Shown here: in pieces, positions 1-8,200 of the stretch
Layout of the letters: each line of letters starts with the position of its first letter
How positions within the stretch are numbered: the first letter of the stretch is position 1
Source of the DNA: Candidatus Mucispirillum faecigallinarum
GTDB taxonomy: Bacteria; Chrysiogenota; Deferribacteres; Deferribacterales; Mucispirillaceae
Direction of reading: 5' to 3'
Assembly: GCA_019116905.1 (NCBI GenBank)
Contig: DXAQ01000086.1
Span: forward strand, 1-41,893
Length of the DNA: 41,893 nt
Notes under the pieces: generated by a model
Told to the model about the DNA's origin: nothing
Seen by the model: only the letters and a program-made list of their open reading frames with translations
Databases searched by the model: none
Translations under genes and position numbers: made by a program

Positions 1-80
1 TTCTTATTTTAAAATTATTAGCGTAGAAATCTACTAATTAATATACATTAGAAATAAGTCTGTATTATCATAAAAATAAT

Positions 81-2654
81 TTATACATCAGCTGTATCAT
101 CTGTTTTTCGTGCCTTCATCAGCTGGCATAAGGTAGTAAAAAGAATGTTATAATTAATAGGTTTTACAATATGAGCATTCATACCTGCTTCTTCTGTTTT
201 TGCAACATCTTCTGCAAAAGCATTTGCAGTTAATGCAATAATAGGAAGTGATGAAATATCTTTTCTTTGCATATTTCTTATTTCTTTTGCTGCCTGACAT
301 CCATCCATTTCTGGAAGTATCATATCCATAAGCACTGCATCTATTTCATATTCTTTAGATTTTTTTACTATTTCAACTGCATCTATACCATTCCATGCCT
401 GTAATACATTTATATTCTTAATTTTTAAAAGTTCATTTAATATTTCCATATTAACTTTATTATCTTCTACAATTAATATATTTTTACCTGCAAAAAAATC
501 TTCATCACATTCATTATTATTCATTTGACCATATACACTTTTATTATTATCACTAGATTTATCAAAAGGAAGAATAACAGTAATTGTTGTCCCCTGCCCT
601 AAACTGCTTTCCACATTAATACTGCCGTCCATTTCATCTACCCTTTTTAAAACTATTGCCATACCAAGACCTGTACCCTGCACTTTTTTATCTGTAAACA
701 TGTGCTCTCTTGCAAATGGTTTAAAAAGTTTTTCTAAAAATGATTTAGACATTCCAATACCTGTATCTTTAATAACAAACTTATATAATATTTCAGGTTT
801 TTCCTGTATCTGCATAATTTTTAAAGATATACTGTCATTTTCATTAGTATACTTAAAAGCATTGGAAAGCAAATTGTTTAAAATATGGCATAACTTATGG
901 AAATCACCTTTTACATAAATATCTTTTATATGAAAATCTAAATCAAAATTTTTATTCTCTGTTTTTGCCTGAATCTTAAAAATTTCAACTAAATTTTCAA
1001 TATCATCTTTTATATTAAATGATAAAACTTCATCATCTTTTATACCCTTACTATCTTTTGATTCAATTAAAATATCATCAACTAACTCTTTTAACAATGA
1101 TGATGTTACTTGTATTTTATTAGCATATTCTAAAATTTTATCTTTATTATCAATATTATATCGTAAAAGCTCAATAAGCCCCATAATATTATTAATAGGA
1201 GTTCGCATATCATGGCTTATATTTGAGTAAAACATTTTATCTGTTTGTATATTATTCTGCATATTATACATATTATCTTCTAAAAGCTGCATACTTTGCA
1301 GCTGTTTTATTCTTTCTGCATTAACATTTCTAAAACACATAACAGCATCATGTTCTATATTATATGTATCGAAAAGCACAGTTACATTCATCCAGCAGCT
1401 TTCCCCATTTACTTCCCATTTAAAATCGCCACCAAATTCATTAACAAGCTGTCTTGAAAGTTTTATCATATTTTCAATAGAAAATTGTTGATTAAATTCA
1501 TTTTTTGTATCTTTATCCATAACAGAACTTATTGACTTTAATAAATAAGAATAATCTCCTTTTGATTGTATCTGTATATAAGCAAATTCTGATTTTTTTA
1601 TATTAATATACTTTCTTGTTTTTAAATTTATTCTATATATTGCAGCGTAAGAATTACTTAATACTTTTATTGACTGATTTTGGTACTTTACTACTTTATT
1701 TAAATTATACATTCTTAAAAAAATAATAATAAAAATAATAAATGCAAAAATTACAAACTCAGTATAATTGGAAAAAAATGTAAAAATATCATTTTTTATA
1801 ATATTTAATGACTGTTTATATAAGGTAAGCTGAGGAATAGTTAATATAACAATCATATCATTTTGTGTAAAAGAATAAAAAACACTTCTTTTTTTACCTT
1901 CTAAATCAATAATATAATGAAAAGAAGAATTATATTCATTATTCCCAGAATAAATATTATTAACCGCTTTAGTAACAGCTTTTTGGAAGTTAGATAATGG
2001 TTGATTTATACTTGACTTTAAAAAAATAATTTCACCATTATTATCTGTTAAAAAATATGAAGTATTTAGAGGCAGCTCATTATTTAAAAGCCACATAGAA
2101 CCTATTTGTTTAGGGAAAACATCAAGAGCTAAAACATCTTTGCCATTATCTAAAACAGTAGCAAGAGTAAAAACTTTCTCACCATTTACAATATCTGTAT
2201 AAACATCAGTATGAACAACTTCTCCTTTTTGTTTAACAGCACTGGTATACCATTTCATTTTGCTTACAGGCATAGTAACAGAGCCTAATCTACCTTGTCC
2301 AGATACCAGCTTACCATTTATAATACCAAAAACATCAAGCCCTTTTGTGCCTAGTGTTTTTTCAATATATTTAATATAATTATTCATCCATAATTCTATA
2401 TCTTTTTCTGAATGATTTTTTGTCATAAAATATGAAAGACTTGCTGCACCACTTTTTAAAACAAGTGCATGCTGGTCAATAATATTTTCTATAGAATTGT
2501 TATAAATTTGAGCATAATTCATGCCTAACTGTTCAGCATTATATAATACTTTATATATAAATATAAAAAGAGATAGTAATACTACTAAAATAATTGATAC
2601 ATAAGCTGATGACTTTATCATCACAGTAGATTTTAAATTATTTGATGTTTTCAT
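81..2654 (-). CDS. Hybrid sensor histidine kinase with dCache-like sensor and C-terminal receiver domain
   Basis: Membrane sensor kinase of 857 aa. A transmembrane segment (about 16-36) is followed by an extracytoplasmic region whose WYTSA...YTD..NGEK pattern is typical of double-Cache ligand sensors. A second transmembrane segment lies near 293-315 and a PAS-like linker follows. The HisKA motif SNISHDMRTP contains the phospho-accepting His481. The HATPase has an N box (NLLSNAFKYT) and G boxes (DTGIGMS, GTGLGMAI). The C-terminal receiver has VEDN acidic residues, phospho-acceptor Asp777 in LMDMILPEMDG, and ALTANA and KP motifs. No separate response regulator or HPt gene is adjacent, so the output partner is unknown. 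The ribosome-binding site is weak. It is transcribed alone, downstream of the glnN terminator. The ligand cannot be predicted. Confidence 0.93.
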   Translation of the reverse strand: MKTSNNLKSTVMIKSSAYVSIILVVLLSLFIFIYKVLYNAEQLGMNYAQIYNNSIENIIDQHALVLKSGAASLSYFMTKNHSEKDIELWMNNYIKYIEKTLGTKGLDVFGIINGKLVSGQGRLGSVTMPVSKMKWYTSAVKQKGEVVHTDVYTDIVNGEKVFTLATVLDNGKDVLALDVFPKQIGSMWLLNNELPLNTSYFLTDNNGEIIFLKSSINQPLSNFQKAVTKAVNNIYSGNNEYNSSFHYIIDLEGKKRSVFYSFTQNDMIVILTIPQLTLYKQSLNIIKNDIFTFFSNYTEFVIFAFIIFIIIFLRMYNLNKVVKYQNQSIKVLSNSYAAIYRINLKTRKYINIKKSEFAYIQIQSKGDYSYLLKSISSVMDKDTKNEFNQQFSIENMIKLSRQLVNEFGGDFKWEVNGESCWMNVTVLFDTYNIEHDAVMCFRNVNAERIKQLQSMQLLEDNMYNMQNNIQTDKMFYSNISHDMRTPINNIMGLIELLRYNIDNKDKILEYANKIQVTSSLLKELVDDILIESKDSKGIKDDEVLSFNIKDDIENLVEIFKIQAKTENKNFDLDFHIKDIYVKGDFHKLCHILNNLLSNAFKYTNENDSISLKIMQIQEKPEILYKFVIKDTGIGMSKSFLEKLFKPFAREHMFTDKKVQGTGLGMAIVLKRVDEMDGSINVESSLGQGTTITVILPFDKSSDNNKSVYGQMNNNECDEDFFAGKNILIVEDNKVNMEILNELLKIKNINVLQAWNGIDAVEIVKKSKEYEIDAVLMDMILPEMDGCQAAKEIRNMQRKDISSLPIIALTANAFAEDVAKTEEAGMNAHIVKPINYNILFTTLCQLMKARKTDDTADV

Positions 2655-2685
2655 ATAATACCATTTAATATTAAATAATATTAAT

Positions 2686-2713
2686 TGTATAATGAATTCT
2701 ATATAATATGCAA
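2686..2713 (-). promoter_or_regulatory. Candidate sigma-70-type promoter for the hybrid kinase
   Basis: Read on the minus strand there is a TTGCAT -35 (2708-2713), a 16-nt spacer and a TATACA -10 (2686-2691). It lies about 30 nt upstream of the kinase start codon and just downstream of the glnN terminator, which fits separate transcription. The surroundings are very AT-rich, so chance matches are likely. Confidence 0.4.
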
Positions 2714-2726
2714 CTATTTTATATAA

Positions 2727-2766
2727 AAATATTCTCTTTCCTTATATTTTAGGAAAGAGAATATTT
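2727..2766 (-). terminator. Terminator hairpin after glnN
   Basis: A perfect 16-bp stem (AAATATTCTCTTTCCT paired with its complement) encloses an 8-nt loop. It sits 40 nt beyond the glnN stop codon and before the kinase promoter. On the minus strand the stem ends in a run of U residues that are partly within the stem, so it should act as an intrinsic terminator of moderate strength. Confidence 0.7.
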
Positions 2767-2807
2767 ATAAATTACTTAAAATATACTAAATACTCAAAAA
2801 TATACTT

Positions 2808-4946
2808 CTATTTAATAAACAGCATTTCTCTGTATTTTGGCAGAGGCCATAAAGTATCTGATACAATTTTTTCTAATCTATCAACTACTTCTCTTAATTC
2901 TGCCATAGCGCTTAAGATTTCTTCATGGAGGCCTGTTACAGCTTTTTCCATTTTTTCTGTTTTCTCTGTTAAATCTTCAAGACCTTTGCCTAAAAGTTCA
3001 ACATTTCTTTTTAAAGCATCAACGCCAACAGTAATACCAGCATCTGTTGCAGATTTTACTGCTGAAAGTTCAGTTTTAAATTCTTCAATAACTGCAGGAA
3101 GAATATTGTTACGAACAATATTTAAAGCAATTTCACCTTCAATGCGTATTTTACGGTGATATTCTTCTAAAAATACTTCAAAACGTGATTCAAGTTCTTT
3201 TTTAGAATAAACACCATATTTGCTGAATAAATTAATATTTTTATCATTTACTAAGCATCTTAACGCTTCCATTGTAGATGATGCATTAGGAAGTCCTCTG
3301 CGTGCAGCTTCCTCTTTCCATTCCTGAGTATAGCCATCACCGTTAAAAATAACTCTTTTATGGTCTTTAATAATACCTTTTAATACTTTTTGAAGTTCGT
3401 TGTTAAAAGCTTCTTCATTTCCTACATGTTTTTCAAGCTGTTCTGCAATAAAATCAAAAGAGTCTGCAACAATAGTATTTAATACTGTCATAGGACCAGA
3501 GCATGACTGGCTTGAGCCTGGCGCTCTAAATTCAAATTTATTACCAGTAAAAGCAAATGGGCTTGTTCTGTTTCTATCAGTTGCATCTTTTGGCAGGTTA
3601 GGCAGAGTATCTACACCAATCTGCATAACGCCTGCTTTATGTTTAGAGCTTGTTTCGCCTTTTTCAATATTTTCTATTACTTCATTAAGCTGGTCGCCAA
3701 GGTAAACAGAAATAATTGCTGGAGGTGCTTCATTTGCACCAAGTCTGTGGTCATTACCAGCATGGGCAACTGATGCTCTAAGCATATCTGCATGAGTATC
3801 AACAGCTCTTATAATACCAGATAATACTGTTAAAAATACAGCATTTTGCTGTGGATTATTACCAGGGTTTAATAGGTTTGTAGAGCCATAATTAATTGAC
3901 CAGTTATTATGTTTACCGCTGCCATTTACTCCTGCAAATGGTTTTTCATGTAAAAGACATACAAAACCATGTCTGTCTGCTACAAGACGAAGTGTATCCA
4001 TAATAAGCATATTATGGTCAACAGCTAAATTTAAATCTTCAAACATTGGAGCAAGTTCAAATTGACCAGGCGCAACTTCATTGTGGCGAGTTTTTGCAGG
4101 CACTCCTAATCTCCATAATTCATCTTCCACTTCGTTCATAAAGTTAAGAACGCGCTGCTGGATAGAACCAAAATAATGGTCTTCTAACTGCTGATGTTTT
4201 GGAGGAGTTGCCCCAAAAAGTGTTCTGCCAGTTTGTAAAAGGTCTGGTCTGTGCAGGTAAAACTTTTTATCTATTAAAAAATATTCCTGTTCTGCCCCAA
4301 GAGTAACTGTAACTTTTTCTTCTTCTAAACCAAAGCATTTCATAAGCCTTTGAGTAGAAGATGATAGGCACTGAATAGAGCGTAAAAGCGGAGTTTTTTT
4401 ATCAAGCGCTTCACCAGTATATGAGCAGAAAGCAGTAGGAATACATAAAGTTGCACCATTAGCATGGCGTTTTATAAATGCAGGGCTTGTTGGGTCCCAT
4501 GCAGTATAACCTCTTGCTTCGAAAGTTCTGCGTAAACCACCTGATGGAAATGATGACGCATCAGGTTCACCAACTATTAAATTTTTAGCAGAAAATGCAA
4601 ATATTGCATTATCCCCTTCTATTTCTAAAAATGAGTCATGTTTTTCAGCAGTTGAGCCTGTTAATGGCTGAAACCAGTGTGTAAAGTGAGTAGCTCCCCT
4701 TTCTATTGCCCACTGTTTCATACCGTGAGCAACATCTGCAGCAATTTCTGGGTCAAGCTGTGCTCTGTTATTAATTGTATTTAATAACTTCTCTGCGGAT
4801 TTTTTTGGTAAATACTCCCTGATAGCTTTAGCGTTAAAAACATCTTCACCATAATGTTCTAATGTAGCTTTTTCTACTTTTGCATTTCCTAATGCTCTAT
4901 TTTCAGCAATAGAATTAATTGTCAAGTATCGTTTTGAAAAACTCAT
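2808..4946 (-). CDS. glnN: Glutamine synthetase type III
   Basis: ATP-dependent synthesis of glutamine from glutamate and ammonia in the cytoplasm. At 712 aa it has the large size of the GSIII (GlnN) family, compared with about 450 aa for GSI. Recognisable GS motifs include GAEQEYFLID (metal/glutamate binding), NGSGKHNNWS (ATP/ammonia site region) and NKFEFRAPGSSQ. The C-terminal helical extension (LLGKGLEDLTEKTEKMEKAV) is a GSIII feature. The ATG start is preceded by AAGGAGG at 5-nt spacing. The gene is divergent from gltB, completing the GS-GOGAT pair, and its upstream region holds a strong sigma-54-type promoter, which suggests nitrogen-controlled transcription. GSIII enzymes lack the GSI adenylylation control, so transcriptional control may matter more here (inference). 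Confidence 0.97.
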   Translation of the reverse strand: MSFSKRYLTINSIAENRALGNAKVEKATLEHYGEDVFNAKAIREYLPKKSAEKLLNTINNRAQLDPEIAADVAHGMKQWAIERGATHFTHWFQPLTGSTAEKHDSFLEIEGDNAIFAFSAKNLIVGEPDASSFPSGGLRRTFEARGYTAWDPTSPAFIKRHANGATLCIPTAFCSYTGEALDKKTPLLRSIQCLSSSTQRLMKCFGLEEEKVTVTLGAEQEYFLIDKKFYLHRPDLLQTGRTLFGATPPKHQQLEDHYFGSIQQRVLNFMNEVEDELWRLGVPAKTRHNEVAPGQFELAPMFEDLNLAVDHNMLIMDTLRLVADRHGFVCLLHEKPFAGVNGSGKHNNWSINYGSTNLLNPGNNPQQNAVFLTVLSGIIRAVDTHADMLRASVAHAGNDHRLGANEAPPAIISVYLGDQLNEVIENIEKGETSSKHKAGVMQIGVDTLPNLPKDATDRNRTSPFAFTGNKFEFRAPGSSQSCSGPMTVLNTIVADSFDFIAEQLEKHVGNEEAFNNELQKVLKGIIKDHKRVIFNGDGYTQEWKEEAARRGLPNASSTMEALRCLVNDKNINLFSKYGVYSKKELESRFEVFLEEYHRKIRIEGEIALNIVRNNILPAVIEEFKTELSAVKSATDAGITVGVDALKRNVELLGKGLEDLTEKTEKMEKAVTGLHEEILSAMAELREVVDRLEKIVSDTLWPLPKYREMLFIK

Positions 4947-4981
4947 ACTGCCTCCTTAAATTTTTTTTCAAATTACCTTAA

Positions 4982-4997
4982 TGCAATATAAATGCCA
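4982..4997 (-). promoter_or_regulatory. Sigma-54 (-24/-12) promoter for glnN
   Basis: The minus strand reads TGGCATT-TATA-TTGCA, matching the RpoN consensus TGGCACG-N4-TTGCA with invariant GG and GC at exact spacing. The predicted start of transcription falls near 4970, leaving a leader of about 25 nt that contains the AAGGAGG ribosome-binding site. A palindrome about 100 bp further upstream could be the activator site. Confidence 0.8.
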
Positions 4998-5049
4998 AAA
5001 TTATTTTTAGTATAATAAAACAATAAATTTCCTTTATTTTCAATATAAA

Positions 5050-5090
5050 AATAATGTTTTATCCAAAAACATACTTGTGAAAACATTATT
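5050..5090. repeat. 11-bp inverted repeat in the glnN-gltB control region
   Basis: AATAATGTTTT (5050-5060) is repeated perfectly in inverted orientation at 5080-5090 with 19 nt between. The right arm overlaps the start of the 5086-5105 palindrome by 5 nt. It could be a second dimeric protein site or part of the same enhancer. The loop is long and there is no U-tract, so a terminator is less likely. Confidence 0.5.
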
Positions 5091-5105
5091 ACAATATTGT
5101 AATAA
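5086..5105. promoter_or_regulatory. 20-bp palindrome, candidate upstream activator site shared by glnN and gltB
   Basis: TTATTACAATATTGTAATAA is a perfect dyad. It lies about 100 bp upstream of the glnN -24 element and about 80 bp upstream of the gltB -24-like element, the usual distance for a bacterial enhancer-binding-protein site. A half-site TTTACAA follows at 5118-5124, roughly three helical turns from the dyad centre. A near-identical dyad precedes the sigma-54 activator gene at 12983-12998. Binding by that activator is inference. Confidence 0.6.
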
Positions 5106-5174
5106 AAAAATAAATGCTTTACAATTTTTACTAAAAAATGTTATAAAAAAGCTTGTTTTTGCATAAAAAAATTA

Positions 5175-5196
5175 TGGCATAGTTTTTGATTATAAT
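5175..5196 (+). promoter_or_regulatory. Sigma-54-like promoter for gltB, with overlapping TATAAT
   Basis: TGGCATA-GTTT-TTGAT at 5175-5190 keeps the GG at -24 and the correct spacing, but has GA instead of GC at -12. A TATAAT hexamer follows directly (5191-5196) with no good -35, so sigma-70 use is also possible. The gltB ribosome-binding site (AGGAG) and ATG lie about 30 nt downstream. It is a weaker match than the glnN promoter. Confidence 0.5.
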
Positions 5197-5228
5197 AAAT
5201 GCGAAGGAATAAATATAGGAGTGATTAA

Positions 5229-8200
5229 ATGTATCCTGAAAACATTGGGCTTTATGACAGCCAGTATGAAAAAGATGCCTGTGGTGTCGGGCTAATTGCA
5301 GATTTAAAAAATATACCAACACACCAAACTGTAGAAAATGGTATAACAATTTTAAAAAATTTAATGCACAGAGGTGCAACAGGTGGCGACCCTGAAACTG
5401 GTGATGGTGCAGGGATTTTAGTTTCTATACCTGATGAATTTTTCAGAAAAGTAGTTAAAGAAAAACTGCCTGAATATGGAAAATACGGTGTTGCTGTAAT
5501 TTTTGGCGGCACAGGTATAGAAGATGAAATTGAAAAAATAATCACAGAAAAATGTGGCGATATTATATGCTGGAGAGATGTGCCTGTTGATGTTAATGCA
5601 GTTGGTAAAGCTGCAAGAACTACATGCCCTAAAATCAGGCAGATATTTATTAAAAGTAAATATGATAATCAGGCAGTTTTTGAAAGAAAACTATTTATTG
5701 CAAGAAGACTTATTGAAATAAAATTAAAAGATGTATATATTCCTAGTATGTCATCAAAAAGTGTAGTTTATAAAGGTCTTTTTATGGCTACTCAGGTTGA
5801 AAACTTTTATCAGGATTTAAAAGATACGTCTTTTAAATCACCTATTGCATTAGTTCACCAAAGATACAGTACAAATACTTTTCCTACATGGGAGCTTGCT
5901 CACCCATTTAGATATATTGCTCACAATGGTGAAATCAATACATTAAAAGGTAACTTAAACAATTTAGCAGGCAGAGAGCCGCAGTTTTCTTCATCACTTT
6001 TAGGAGATGATTTAAAAGAAATACTTCCATTAATAAAAGAAGGACAAAGCGACTCTGCATCTCTTGACAATATGTTTGAACTGCTTGTAGCAAGCGGCAG
6101 AGATTTATGCCATGCAATGCTTATGCTTATTCCACAGGCATGGGGTCCTAAATACCACATGGGTAAAGATGTAAGAGCATTTTTTGAATACCATTCTGCA
6201 TTAATGGAACCATGGGACGGACCTGCTGCTGTTGCTTTTTCTGATGGTGTTAATGCTGGTGCTATACTTGACAGAAACGGACTTCGTCCTGCAAGATATA
6301 CTGTTACAACAGATAATGTGCTTGTACTTGCATCAGAAACTGGTGTTTTAGATATACCTTATGATAAAGTTCTTAAAAAAGGCAGATTACGTCCTGGTGA
6401 AATAATCTACTGTGATTTAGAAAACCATAGAATAGTCAGCGATGCTGCTGTTAAAAAAACAGCTGCAAGAAACCTGCCTTATAGAAGATGGATTGATGAA
6501 AACAGAATATATGTTAATGGTCTTTTTGAATCATTATCACCTGCAGAACCATCTAGAAATATTATTAAAAAACAAAAACTTTTTGGTTATACTAAAGAAG
6601 ATTTTGATTTTATTATTAAACCTATGGCAGAAAAAGGTGCAGAACCTGTTGGCTCTATGGGTAACGACGCTGCACTTGCTGTATTAAGTGAAAAACCACA
6701 GCTTTTATTTAACTATTTTAAACAGCTTTTTGCTCAGGTTACTAACCCGCCAATAGATTCTATCAGGGAAGATTTAGTTATGAGCCTTATTACTTTTATT
6801 GGCAATAAAGGCAATATATTAGAAGATGACGCAAGCCATGCAAGAGTAATTGAACTTCCAAGACCAATTATTACAAATGATGAACTTAAAAGACTTAGAG
6901 ATATTGGTGAAGAAGGATTTAAATCAGCTGTTATCAATATTTCATTTAGAAATGATTTAGAGCAATCTTTAAAAAATATTGCAGAAATAGCAGTAGAAAA
7001 AGTTAAGGAAGGTTACCCTGTTCTTATATTAAGTGATAAAAATATTGAGGAAGGATATACTCCTATTCCATCACTGCTTGCTGTTACTGCAGTTAATAAA
7101 GCATTATCAAAAGCAGGAATACGTCCAGAATCTGCTGTTATTTTAGAAACTGGTGAAGCAAGAGAAATTATGCATTTTGCTCTGCTTTTAGGCTACGGCG
7201 CTACTGCAATATGCCCATATATGGCTCTTGAAAGTATTTCTGCACTTGTAGAAAGCCATGAAATAAAAGCAGATAAAGTAAAAGCTACTGAAAACTATGT
7301 AAAAGCAGTAGATAAAGGACTTCTTAAAGTTATGAGTAAAATGGGTATTTCTACATTAAGAAGTTACAGAAGCGGCCAGCTTTTTGAAGCGGTTGGTTTA
7401 AACCAGGATATTATAAAAGAATATTTTACAGGCACAGCAAGCCGTATTAATGGTATAGGCTTAAAAGAAATTGAACATGAAGCTTTAATGAGAAGAAAAG
7501 CAGCTGATGAACATAATGATGATATGCTTGAATCAGGTGGCCAGTATCATTTTAGAAAAGATGGTGAAAACCACTTATGGACTCCTGAAAGTATGACATT
7601 ATTCAGACAGGCAGTTCAAGGTAAAAATAAAGAAAAATATAAAGAATATGCAAAACTTATTAATGAGCAGTCAAAACATTTATGCACATTAAGAGGTCTT
7701 TTTGAATTTGCAACAGCAGTGCCTGTACCACTTGAAGAAGTTGAAAGTGCATCATCTATTGTTAAAAGATTTGTAACAGGTGCTATGTCCCTTGGCTCTA
7801 TCAGCCCAGAAGCACATGAAACTATTGCTATTGCCATGAATAAATTAGGCGGTATGAGTAACTGCGGTGAAGGTGGTGAAGACCCAGAAAGATACAAACC
7901 TAACGAAAAAGGTGAAGTTAGAAGCAGTGCAATTAAACAGATTGCAAGCGGCAGGTTTGGTGTGACTATTGAATACTTAACTAATGCAAAAGAATTACAG
8001 ATTAAAATGGCACAAGGTGCAAAACCAGGTGAAGGCGGCCAGCTTCCAGGTCATAAAGTAAACGCATTTATTGCAAAATTAAGACACTCTATGCCTAATG
8101 TTAGCTTAATATCTCCTCCTCCTCACCATGATATATACTCTATTGAGGATTTAGCACAGCTTATTTATGACCTGCGTAACTCTAACCCAGAAGCAAGAAT

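Noticed and set aside
17-38. Short hairpin (GTAGA/TCTAC with flanking ATTAG/TAAT) downstream of the hybrid kinase
   Set aside because: The stem is about 5 bp with bulges and the loop only 2 nt, with no clean U-tract. It is too weak to call a terminator.
5252-5545. Minus-strand ORFs inside gltB (also 5131-5379, 5921-6160, 6734-6937, 7616-7897)
   Set aside because: They lie wholly or largely antisense to gltB, show no family motif and no ribosome-binding site, and are shadows of its codon pattern.
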